Shown piece after piece: positions 1 to 7,021 of a DNA stretch of 64,000 nucleotides. Where the stretch lies: contig JAKLGK010000009.1 of assembly GCA_022710725.1 (NCBI GenBank), positions 62,001 through 126,000 on the forward strand. The letters are read 5' to 3'. The stretch is from Verrucomicrobiota bacterium (GTDB lineage Bacteria; Verrucomicrobiota; Kiritimatiellia; CAIQIC01; JAGNIJ01). The translations under genes and the position numbers were made by a program. How positions within the stretch are numbered: the stretch's first letter is position 1; every line of letters starts with the position of its first letter. The notes under the pieces are model-generated. The model searched no databases and was not told the origin of the DNA. It was given only the letters and a program-made list of their open reading frames with translations.

Positions 1-761
1 CCCTGCCTTCGCTCGCCGGGATGTTCACGCGCCTCTACATGGAGAAGTACGGCGTCACCAGCCGCCACCTGGCGATGGTCGCGGTCAAGAACCACGCCAA
101 CGCCATGCTCAATCCGTTCGCCCACCTCCACCAGCCGATCACGATCGAGGGCATCCTCGACTCGCCGGAGGCGCTGACCAACAACCCGATCGTCGCCGAC
201 CCGCTGCGGTTCTTCGACATGTGCCCGGTCTCCGACGGCGGCGCGTGCGTCATCCTCGCCTGCGAGGAGGTCGCGCGCAAGGTCAAGCGGCCGCTTGTCC
301 GGCTCGCCGGCGTCGGCCAGGCGACGGACACGCACTGCGTCCACGAGCGCGAGAACCCGACCGACCTGCTAGCCGTGCGCGGCGCCGCCGCGCAGGCCAT
401 GAAGATGGCCGGGATCAAGCCCTCCGACGTGAGCGTGGCGGAGTTGCACGACGCCTTCACGATCCTCGAGATCGCCGAAAGCGAGGAGGTCGGTTTCTTC
501 AAGAAGGGCGAGGGCCACCTCGCCCTCGAGCGCGGCGAGACCGCGCTCGGCGGGAAGATCCCGATCAACCCGTCCGGCGGGCTCAAGGGCAAAGGCCACC
601 CCGTCGGGGCGACCGGCATCGGCCAGGCCCACGAAATCGTCACGCAGCTGCGCGGCGAGGCGAAGAAGCGGCAGGTGAAGAACGCGAAGATCGGTCTCAC
701 GACCAACTTCGGCGGCTTCGGCAACAACGTCGTCAGCCTCGTCTTCAAGAGGGAGGACTGA
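1..761 (+). CDS. Thiolase, SCP-x/archaeal type (5' truncated by window edge)
   Basis: This is the last 252 or so codons of a thiolase; the reading frame is open to base 3, so the start and the nucleophilic cysteine lie outside the window. The visible part has the HDAF motif, the catalytic-histidine loop NPSGGLKGKGHPVGATG, and a C-terminal glycine-rich loop NFGGFGNN. In classical thiolases that loop carries a second cysteine (CGGG-type); here it does not, as is usual in the SCP-x/archaeal branch. Members cleave or form a carbon-carbon bond in an acyl-CoA. The DUF35 gene starts 3 bp downstream, and thiolase-DUF35 pairs form functional complexes in known systems (BbsB-BbsA, Ltp2-ChsH2). The acyl-CoA substrate is unknown. 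Confidence 0.9.
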   Translation, partial: LPSLAGMFTRLYMEKYGVTSRHLAMVAVKNHANAMLNPFAHLHQPITIEGILDSPEALTNNPIVADPLRFFDMCPVSDGGACVILACEEVARKVKRPLVRLAGVGQATDTHCVHERENPTDLLAVRGAAAQAMKMAGIKPSDVSVAELHDAFTILEIAESEEVGFFKKGEGHLALERGETALGGKIPINPSGGLKGKGHPVGATGIGQAHEIVTQLRGEAKKRQVKNAKIGLTTNFGGFGNNVVSLVFKRED

Positions 762-764
762 TCC

Positions 765-1112
765 ATGGAACTTCAGGTCTACGGTTATAAGTGCCGGAAG
801 TGCGGCCAGCTTCACTACCCCTTCCGCATGGTCTGCAAGAAGTGCAAGGCCAACGAGCCGCACGGGTTCGATCCCGTGCCCCTGCCGAAGAAGGGCAAGC
901 TGCTGACCTATACCGACCTCTCCACCCTGCCCGCGGACTTCAACGTCGCGCAACTGACGCTGGGGATCGTGGAGCTCGAGAACGGCATCCGGGTCACCGG
1001 CCAGGTGAGAATCCCCAAGCCCAAGACCGGCATGGCCGTCCGGATAAATATCGAGACCGTCCGCTCGAGCGAGTTCGGCAAGAACCTCGGCATGGTCTTC
1101 ACCGCCGCATGA
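765..1112 (+). CDS. DUF35 zinc-ribbon/OB-fold acyl-CoA-binding partner of the thiolase
   Basis: The 115-residue protein begins with a rubredoxin-like zinc ribbon, with cysteines at residues 10, 13, 24 and 27, followed by an OB-fold of about 80 residues. This is the standard DUF35 architecture. Such proteins bind CoA thioesters and are obligate partners of SCP-x-type thiolases or of steroid and benzylsuccinate retro-aldolase systems. The start is supported by a GGGAGG ribosome-binding site overlapping the end of the thiolase gene. Its stop overlaps the next start (ATGA), so thiolase, DUF35 and allH probably form one transcript. Confidence 0.88.
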   Translation: MELQVYGYKCRKCGQLHYPFRMVCKKCKANEPHGFDPVPLPKKGKLLTYTDLSTLPADFNVAQLTLGIVELENGIRVTGQVRIPKPKTGMAVRINIETVRSSEFGKNLGMVFTAA

Positions 1113-1933
1113 AGGTTGTAAGCGCCGGGGACCGGGTGGAGGCGGGCGCGTACCGCCTCCACTCCCGGTTCCGGCGCGCGGCGAATTTCACCAGCCCAAC
1201 GCGCCTGGTCGTCTTATCCGACCGATCCGTCGGGTCCGGCCCGATCAGCATCGTGGTCGACGGCGAGCTCCCAAAGGACGATTCGCTCACCGTTGAACCC
1301 GACGCCCTGCTCCTCGGCGGCCGGCGTTATTCCCTCGGCCCGCGCTATGACTCCGCCCTTCCGGGAATCCCGCCGGAGCCGGCGATGGTCGAAGTCCTGG
1401 TCAATCGTGTGCGCGCCGCGGCCCACCCGAAAAGCCTCGCCTTCCTGCTGGACGCGTCCCGCATCCGAAATTTTGGAGACGGCTTTGAGCAAAACATGAT
1501 CCGGCAAATTCAGGCGGGCGCGTCGAAGCTCTTCGGTGAAGATCCGACGCCGGGGGTGCGGCTGCTCCGCGGTTGCGGGTTCGGCCTTACGCCGGCCGGG
1601 GACGACCTGCTCGCGGGGGCTCTGATCGGGTGGCGCCTCCGGGAGGGCCGGGTTCCACCGCGGCCTTGGACGGCGTGGAAGCCGTCCCTCCCGGGAGGAA
1701 ACGTTCTGTCCGAGTCCTTCCTCGCCCTCGCCGCCGAGGGGCGGGTGAATGAGCCCATGAAAAACCTGCTCACGGCGCTGGGAGGCGCCGAGGCAGAAAC
1801 CGTGCGCGCCGCCGCCAACCGCGTCCTGGCCCACGGCGAAACCTCGGGCGCGGATATCTTGACAGGGCTGGTGCTGGCGGTGCACAAAGGTTCCAACTTT
1901 CAACAACCAACGCCCAACAGGAGAGGCCCATGA
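1109..1933 (+). CDS. allH: DUF2877 protein, AllH-like subunit of an oxamate-type carbamoyltransferase
   Basis: A 274-residue DUF2877 protein, the family of E. coli YlbF/AllH. The glycine-rich stretch GCGFGLTPAGDDLLAG near residue 155 is the family signature. E. coli AllF, AllG and AllH (formerly FdrA, YlbE, YlbF) have been described as an oxamate carbamoyltransferase that forms carbamoyl phosphate during anaerobic allantoin use. The gene starts in a 4-bp ATGA overlap with the DUF35 gene and ends in a 4-bp overlap with allF, so translation is probably coupled across all three. The order here is H-F-G rather than the E. coli F-G-H, and no carbamate kinase is seen in the window. The substrate need not be oxamate. 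Confidence 0.8.
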   Translation: MKVVSAGDRVEAGAYRLHSRFRRAANFTSPTRLVVLSDRSVGSGPISIVVDGELPKDDSLTVEPDALLLGGRRYSLGPRYDSALPGIPPEPAMVEVLVNRVRAAAHPKSLAFLLDASRIRNFGDGFEQNMIRQIQAGASKLFGEDPTPGVRLLRGCGFGLTPAGDDLLAGALIGWRLREGRVPPRPWTAWKPSLPGGNVLSESFLALAAEGRVNEPMKNLLTALGGAEAETVRAAANRVLAHGETSGADILTGLVLAVHKGSNFQQPTPNRRGP

Positions 1934-3453
1934 TGGTTCGAGGTAAGATCAAGAAGGGAAGCTACTACGACTCCATCACCCTGATGCGCGTCGGCAAGGC
2001 CGTGGCCGCCCTCGACGGCGTCACGGACGCCGCCGTGGTCATGGGCACGCAGACCAACAAGGGGATCCTCGGCGCGTCGGGACTGTACCTTTCCGACTTC
2101 GACGCTTCGGGCGACACCGACCTGCTGATCGCCGTCAAGGCGGAGGCCGAGGCCGCCGTGGAAAAGGCCATGGCCGCGGTCGAGAAGGAGCTGAAGGAGG
2201 CGACGAAGAAAAAGTCGGCGGGCGGCGAGGCCGTGCGCCCCTCGAGCCTGGAGGGCGCCGTGGAGGCGCTGCCCGGGGCCAACCTGGCGATCATCTCCGT
2301 CGCCGGCCGCTACGCCGGCGACGTGGCGCAGGAGGCCCTCGAGCGCGGGCTGCACGTGATGCTGTTCTCCGACAACGTCTCGCTGGAGACCGAAGTAGCG
2401 CTGAAGAAATTCGGGCGGGACCATGGCCTGCTGGTTATGGGGCCCGACTGCGGGACGGCGATCATCAACGGCGCGCCGCTGGCCTTCGCCAACATCGTGC
2501 CGCGCGGCCCGATCGGCGTCGTGGCCGCGGCCGGCACCGGCCTGCAGGAGGTGACCTGCCTGATCGCGAACGAGGGCGGCGGGATCTCTCAGGCCCTCGG
2601 CACCGGCGGGCGCGACGTGAAGAAGGACGTCGGCGGCATCATGTTCATCGAGGGCCTCAAGGCCCTGGCGGCCGACGAGAAGACCAAGGCGATTCTTCTC
2701 GTTTCCAAGCCGCCGCACCCCGACGTGCTCAAGGCCATCGAAACGGCCGTGAAGGGCATCAAGAAGCCTGTCGTTTCCATGTTCCTGGGCGACGAGACCT
2801 CGGGGGGCCCGCACACGCTCGAGGAGGCCGCCCTAACGGTCCTCGCGCGCGCCAAGGGCGAGTCCTACGAGGAGGCCCGGCGCCAGGTCGAGTCCCGCGA
2901 CCTCGAAATGAAGAACGCCGCGAAAAAACTGGCCGCCCGGCTGAAAGGGCGGAAGCGCGTGCGCGGGCTGTTCAGCGGCGGCACGTTCTGCGCCGAAGCC
3001 CAGGTCATTTTCCGCAAGCTCGGTCTATCCGGCGTGTTCTCCAACGCCCCGACCGCCGGCGCGGCGAAGCTGAAGGACTCGCTGAAGAGCGAGGGCCACG
3101 CGATGGTGGACTACGGCGAGGACGAGTTCACCGTCGGCCGCCCCCACCCCATGATCGACTTCTCGCTGCGCAACAAGCGCATCGAGGCCGAGGCCGCCGA
3201 CCCGGAGACGGCGGTCATCCTGCTGGATGTCGTGCTGGGCTTCGGCGCGCACATGGACCCCGCCTCGGAGCTGGCGCCGGTGGTCCGCGAGGCGGCGAAG
3301 AAAGTCGCGGTCGTCTGTTCGGTGACCGGGACGGACCGCGATCCGCAGAACCGGCCGCATGTCATCGAGGCGCTGGAGCAGGCCGGGGCCATCGTCCTGC
3401 CGAGCAACGCCGCCGCGTGTTTCATGGCAGGCTTCATCGTAGCCACCCTGTGA
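1930..3453 (+). CDS. allF: FdrA/AllF-like subunit, acyl-CoA-synthetase-like fold
   Basis: A 507-residue FdrA-family protein related to the alpha subunit of succinyl-CoA synthetase. The N-terminal part has the family start around KKGSYYDSITLMRVG. A Rossmann-like domain contains GPDCGTAIINGAPLAFAN near residues 174-191 and a following glycine-rich segment. The C-terminal third is the second CoA-ligase-like domain. It is slightly shorter than E. coli FdrA. With AllG and AllH it would form a carbamoyltransferase acting on a carbamoyl-amide or oxamate-like compound. The ATG follows AGGAGAGG and overlaps the allH stop; a second ATG three bases on is an alternative. A GxxExxY cassette separates it from allG. 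Confidence 0.82.
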   Translation: MMVRGKIKKGSYYDSITLMRVGKAVAALDGVTDAAVVMGTQTNKGILGASGLYLSDFDASGDTDLLIAVKAEAEAAVEKAMAAVEKELKEATKKKSAGGEAVRPSSLEGAVEALPGANLAIISVAGRYAGDVAQEALERGLHVMLFSDNVSLETEVALKKFGRDHGLLVMGPDCGTAIINGAPLAFANIVPRGPIGVVAAAGTGLQEVTCLIANEGGGISQALGTGGRDVKKDVGGIMFIEGLKALAADEKTKAILLVSKPPHPDVLKAIETAVKGIKKPVVSMFLGDETSGGPHTLEEAALTVLARAKGESYEEARRQVESRDLEMKNAAKKLAARLKGRKRVRGLFSGGTFCAEAQVIFRKLGLSGVFSNAPTAGAAKLKDSLKSEGHAMVDYGEDEFTVGRPHPMIDFSLRNKRIEAEAADPETAVILLDVVLGFGAHMDPASELAPVVREAAKKVAVVCSVTGTDRDPQNRPHVIEALEQAGAIVLPSNAAACFMAGFIVATL

Positions 3454-3464
3454 GCCCGGAGAAG

Positions 3465-3913
3465 AGGGAACTACGAAACACGCGAAAGGCGCGAAAATGA
3501 AGACAACGATACTGTTCAAAGATGAAAGCTATCGCATTATTGGGGCGTGTTTCGAGGTTTACAAAGAGAAAGGGAACGGATTTCTAGAAGCTGTTTTCCA
3601 GGAATGCCTGGCCTTGGAACTCGCGGATCAGGAAATCCCTTTTGTCGAACAGCCGCGTCTTGGACTGGAGTACAAGGGCCGGAAACTGAAACAGGTCTAT
3701 GAACCGGATTTCGCCTGTTTCGATGACATTATTGTTGAGATTAAAGCCGTGAAGCAGTTGACGGATGAGCACCGGGCGCAGGCCATCAATTACCTAAAAT
3801 CCACAGGCAAACAATTGGCCCTGCTCGTCAACTTCGGCCACTTCCCCAAAATCGAACACGAGCGTTTCGTCCACCAACCCCTTTCGCGCGTTTCGCGTGT
3901 TTCGTAGTTCCCT
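3465..3913. mobile_element. Inverted-repeat cassette carrying only a GxxExxY gene
   Basis: A 449-bp unit bounded by 33-bp inverted repeats, 3465-3497 and 3881-3913, which match at 31 of 33 positions. The arms are built from phased units of about 9 bp (for example CGCGAAAGG). The only gene inside uses the left arm as leader and ends its coding sequence inside the right arm. The 7-mer CCGGAGA lies at 3456-3462 and again at 3914-3920, so it looks like a target-site duplication. Joining the outer flanks leaves a 14-bp allF-allG spacer with one GGAG before allG. No transposase is present; mobility is inferred from structure. Confidence 0.7.
3497..3907 (+). CDS. GxxExxY protein (PDDEXK_3 family)
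   Basis: A 136-residue GxxExxY-family protein. The N-terminal motif is GACFEVYKEKGNGFLEAVFQ, followed by a PD-(D/E)XK-like core: YEPDFACFDDIIVEIKAV around residues 73-90 provides the D...ExK pattern (D77, E87, K89). The family is predicted to be nuclease-fold but has no established function. The gene is AT-richer than its neighbours, fills an inverted-repeat cassette, and its last codons (...SRVSRVS) are read from the right terminal repeat. AAAGG at 3485-3489 is the only candidate ribosome-binding site, inside the left repeat. It is almost certainly unrelated to the surrounding pathway. Confidence 0.85.
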   Translation: MKTTILFKDESYRIIGACFEVYKEKGNGFLEAVFQECLALELADQEIPFVEQPRLGLEYKGRKLKQVYEPDFACFDDIIVEIKAVKQLTDEHRAQAINYLKSTGKQLALLVNFGHFPKIEHERFVHQPLSRVSRVS

Positions 3914-3925
3914 CCGGAGATCCCC

Positions 3926-5326
3926 ATGAAAATCAACGACCTGTTCCGCAGCGATCTGAAAGTCGTCAACCTCGGCCTGGCCTCGTTCAAGGAAGCCCTG
4001 GATTCCGTCGGCGTACCGGCGGTGCAGGTGGACTGGAAGCCGCCGGTGGACGTCGAGCCGGCGCTGCTCCGGGCCGTGCGCGCCCACCGCGCCCGCATCG
4101 AGGAGGCCAACAAGAAGGTCACGGCCAAGATCCTGGCCGCCCAGCCCGTCCTCGTCGGGCTCGAGAAGGCGCTGGATGTCATCCCCGGGATGAAGCCCAA
4201 CCTGATCCTGCACTCCGGGCCGCCGATCACGTGGGACCGGATGTGCGGCCCGATGCGGGGCGGGATCATGTGCGCGCTGATGTACGAGGGCCGCGCGAAG
4301 TCCCCGGCCGAGGCGGCTCAACTCGCCGCCTCGGGCGCGATCGAATACGCGCCCTGCCACGAGCACCACGCCGTCGGCCCGATGGCCGGCATCGTGTCCG
4401 CCTCCATGCCCGTGTTCCTGGTGAAGAACGAGGAGCACGGCAATACGGCCTACTGCACCCTGAACGAGGGCCTCGGCAAGGTCCTGCGCTACGGGGCCTA
4501 CGGCGAGGACGTGATCAAGCGGCTGAAGTGGATGGAAGAGGTCCTGTACCCGGCGCTCAAGAAGGCCGTTGCCAAGCTCGGGCGGATCGACCTGAAGAAC
4601 CTGATCGCGCAGGCCCTGCACATGGGCGACGAGGTGCACAACCGCAACCGCGCGGCGACCTCGCTGCTCTACCGGGCGCTGGCCCCGGCGATCGTGACGA
4701 CGGGCCGGGATCCCCAGACCACCGCCGACGTGCTGGAGTTCATCAACAAGAACGACCACTTCTTCCTGAACCTGTCCATGCCCGCGAGCAAGGCGGGCCT
4801 GGACGCCGGGCGGAACGTCCCCGGCAGCAGCGTCGCCGTCGTCATGGCGCGCAACGGCACGGACTTCGGCGTGCAGCTCGCCGGCACGGGCGACGCGTGG
4901 TTCACGGGACCGGCGGACGTGCCGGACGCGCTCTACTTCCCCGGCTACACCAAGGCGGACGCCAACCCCGACATCGGGGACAGCGCGATCACGGAGACCA
5001 ACGGGCTGGGCGGCTTCGCCATCGCGGCGGCGCCGGCGATCGTGCAGTTCGTCGGCGGCACGGCGAACGACGCGCTGAACTACACGCGGCAGATGTACGA
5101 GATCACGGCGGCGGAGAACAACGTCTACCAGATCCCCTCGCTCAACTTCCGCGGCACGCCGACGGGCATCGACGTGGTCAAGGTGGTCGAAAAGAACATC
5201 CTGCCGTTCATCGACACGGGCGTGGCCCACAAGGAAGCGGGGGTCGGCCAGGTCGGCGCGGGCGTGCTCAACGCCCCGCTGGAGCCCTTCAAGAAGGCCT
5301 TTGAAGGCTTCGCCCGGACGCTGTAG
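3926..5326 (+). CDS. allG: DUF1116 protein, AllG-like subunit of an oxamate-type carbamoyltransferase
   Basis: A 466-residue DUF1116 protein, the family of E. coli YlbE/AllG, somewhat longer than that protein. Conserved stretches include SGPPITWDRMCGPMRG near residue 97, a His-rich CHEHHAVGPM at about 146, and MGDEVHNRNRAA near residue 233. Together with AllF and AllH it is expected to make a carbamoyltransferase that transfers the carbamoyl group of an amide to phosphate, conserving energy as carbamoyl phosphate. The ATG follows CCGGAGA. That site is duplicated on the far side of the GxxExxY cassette, so the cassette insertion left the allG ribosome-binding site intact. Confidence 0.82.
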   Translation: MKINDLFRSDLKVVNLGLASFKEALDSVGVPAVQVDWKPPVDVEPALLRAVRAHRARIEEANKKVTAKILAAQPVLVGLEKALDVIPGMKPNLILHSGPPITWDRMCGPMRGGIMCALMYEGRAKSPAEAAQLAASGAIEYAPCHEHHAVGPMAGIVSASMPVFLVKNEEHGNTAYCTLNEGLGKVLRYGAYGEDVIKRLKWMEEVLYPALKKAVAKLGRIDLKNLIAQALHMGDEVHNRNRAATSLLYRALAPAIVTTGRDPQTTADVLEFINKNDHFFLNLSMPASKAGLDAGRNVPGSSVAVVMARNGTDFGVQLAGTGDAWFTGPADVPDALYFPGYTKADANPDIGDSAITETNGLGGFAIAAAPAIVQFVGGTANDALNYTRQMYEITAAENNVYQIPSLNFRGTPTGIDVVKVVEKNILPFIDTGVAHKEAGVGQVGAGVLNAPLEPFKKAFEGFARTL

Positions 5327-5331
5327 CGGCG

Positions 5332-5350
5332 TTTTCCAAGGTCCGGAAAA
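5332..5350. repeat. Degenerate copy of the 19-bp TTTTCCAA palindrome
   Basis: TTTTCCAAGGTCCGGAAAA lies 5 bp after the allG stop. It matches 16 of 19 positions of the palindrome found three times upstream of pheS. It could serve as a hairpin at the transcript end, but no T-run follows. Confidence 0.5.
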
Positions 5351-5421
5351 AACCCGGCGCGGCCGGGCGGCCGCGGCGCCGGCCCCAAGGGAAAAAACGC
5401 GCGTTACCCGTTCGGGAGCGG

Positions 5422-5442
5422 ATACCTAGAGGGTCTAGGTAT
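5422..5442. other. Perfect 9-bp-stem hairpin between convergent genes
   Basis: ATACCTAGA-GGG-TCTAGGTAT is a perfect inverted repeat with a 3-nt centre. It lies between the allG stop and the stop of the opposing small secreted gene. It may act as a bidirectional terminator or a protein-binding site; it lacks the GC-rich stem and T-run of a canonical terminator. The rest of 5327-5464 shows nothing else recognisable. Confidence 0.45.
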
Positions 5443-5464
5443 GCGACTGGGCACACCGGCCACT

Positions 5465-5926
5465 TCAAAACTCGGGCGAGGTGAATTTCACTTCCAGCAC
5501 CCAGCGCTCGGTGATGGAGGTGAACGTCAGCTCGAAAGAGTCGCCGCGGCGGACGGCCTCCATGCGGCTGTTGGTCGAGCCCTGCAGTTCCACGCCGATG
5601 TGCGCGGCTTCCTCCAACGTATAGACCAGTACCTGGCCGGCCTCGACTTCGGCTTTGGGCCAGCGTTTGAGCTCCACGCCGGCCTCCGAGCCGCGCGTCA
5701 GCTTGACCTGGGCCGGGGTGAAACGGGAGAGCACGATGGCGTCCTTCATCCCGTCGCCTTTTTCCTTCACCCGGATGCGGACGGCATCGCCGGGGCGCCG
5801 TTCGGCGGTCGTGGCAAAGCCGCGCCCGATCTGAACGAGTTGAACGTCCGCGGGGGGCTCCGGGCGCGCCCGGGCCGCCGACCATAGCAGAATCACGGAA
5901 GCGAGGATAAGGAGCTGTATCTTCAC
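5465..5926 (-). CDS. Small secreted protein of unknown function
   Basis: A 153-residue protein not recognised as any family. Residues 1-20 form a clear Sec signal peptide (MKIQLLILASVILLWSAARA). The mature part is rich in beta-strand-like alternation and charged residues and has no cysteines, so it is probably a small periplasmic or surface beta domain. It lies opposite to and between allG and the cyclase gene. The start is supported by GGAGGGCTTGCCGTG just upstream. Confidence 0.65.
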   Translation of the reverse strand: MKIQLLILASVILLWSAARARPEPPADVQLVQIGRGFATTAERRPGDAVRIRVKEKGDGMKDAIVLSRFTPAQVKLTRGSEAGVELKRWPKAEVEAGQVLVYTLEEAAHIGVELQGSTNSRMEAVRRGDSFELTFTSITERWVLEVKFTSPEF

Positions 5927-6090
5927 GGCAAGCCCTCCTGTTCCTCAAGAAAGCGTGGCCGCACTCCGCGGAGGAGTCAACGCTTTTCCACCCCGGCCCT
6001 CCCCGCAACATCCTTGTTGTCGAACCGGCCTGAAAGGTGTTGAATACCCGCCATGATCGGCCCGCAGAACAACCACGGAGGAACCACCCG

Positions 6091-6909
6091 ATGAATACCG
6101 ATGCCTTCTTCAAGCTGATGAATAACGCCCGGGTCTACGACCTGACCCAGCGGTTGAGCATCCACACGCCCCCCTGGCCCAGCTACATGCCGCTGGGCAT
6201 CCAGTACTTCAAGCGCATCGCCGGCGCCCACATGGGCCAGGGCGCCAACGGGCAGATCATCACCATGTCCAACCACGTCGGAACCCACATGGACGGCGAG
6301 ATCCACTTCCACGCCAGCGGGCGGTCCATCGGCGCCGTGCCGATCCAGGAGTGGTGCGGGCCCGCGGCCGTCGTGGACATCTCGAAGGACGTCGGCGACT
6401 ACGACCTCTACTCGCCCGAGCTGCTGATGAAGCGCGCGGACATCCGCAAGGGCGACATCCTGATCATCAACACGGGCTACCACCGCTATGCCTGGGACCA
6501 GCCGCAGTCCGACGAACTGCGCTACTTCGTCTGCCATCCCGGCCCCGGCCCGGGCTTCGCGGAGTGGTGCCTGAAGATGAAGATCAAGTGGATCGGCGTG
6601 GACTGCGGCAGCGCGGATCACCCGATGAACACCATCATCCGCACCTGGCATCCCGCCCGCTTCGCCGAGGCGGAGCAGAAGCTCAAGGACACCTACGGCA
6701 AGGCCTGGGACGAAATGTTCCCGCCGAAGAAGTACTACCAGATCATGCACCTCAAGCTGTTCCCGAAGAAGCTCGTTCACGCGGAGAACCTGGGCGGCGA
6801 GATCGACAAGGTCAGCAACCAGCGGGTGTGGATCAACTGCTACCCCATCAGGGGCATCGAGATGGAATCGGCGCAGTGCCGGATCATCGCGCTCGCGCCG
6901 CCGAAATAG
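6091..6909 (+). CDS. Cyclase-family metal-dependent hydrolase (kynurenine formamidase/isatin hydrolase-like)
   Basis: A 272-residue member of the putative-cyclase family. The metal-binding signature is clear: NHVGTHMDGEIHF near residues 64-76 (the HxGTHxD motif with a following His). A second conserved block, IKWIGVDCGSADHPMN, is near residue 168. Known members hydrolyse N-formyl-kynurenine, isatin or related cyclic or linear amides using Mn or Zn. The ATG at 6091 follows CGGAGG at good spacing; an in-frame start 54 bp upstream lacks one. It lies between the carbamoyltransferase set and the molybdenum hydroxylase, so a role in opening a hydroxylated ring or hydrolysing an amide in the same pathway is plausible but not proven. 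Confidence 0.8.
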   Translation: MNTDAFFKLMNNARVYDLTQRLSIHTPPWPSYMPLGIQYFKRIAGAHMGQGANGQIITMSNHVGTHMDGEIHFHASGRSIGAVPIQEWCGPAAVVDISKDVGDYDLYSPELLMKRADIRKGDILIINTGYHRYAWDQPQSDELRYFVCHPGPGPGFAEWCLKMKIKWIGVDCGSADHPMNTIIRTWHPARFAEAEQKLKDTYGKAWDEMFPPKKYYQIMHLKLFPKKLVHAENLGGEIDKVSNQRVWINCYPIRGIEMESAQCRIIALAPPK

Positions 6910-6935
6910 ACCGCCAGGAAAAGGAAAACGAGAAG

Positions 6936-7002
6936 CCGCGAATCAACGCTAATTAACGCGAATTTCCGGATATCATTAGCGTTACTTCGCGTCAATTCGC
7001 GG
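6936..7002. repeat. Gene-less palindromic element, GCGAATTAAC family
   Basis: Two 28-nt arms, 6936-6963 and 6975-7002, match in inverted orientation at 23 of 28 positions around an 11-nt centre. The arms are made of 10-bp units of the type GCGAATTAAC. A close relative lies at 45577-45649; the left arms of the two match at 25 of 28 positions. It occupies the spacer between the cyclase and FAD-subunit genes. Confidence 0.75.
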
Positions 7003-7021
7003 TTAACATCCGGAGGCTGTA

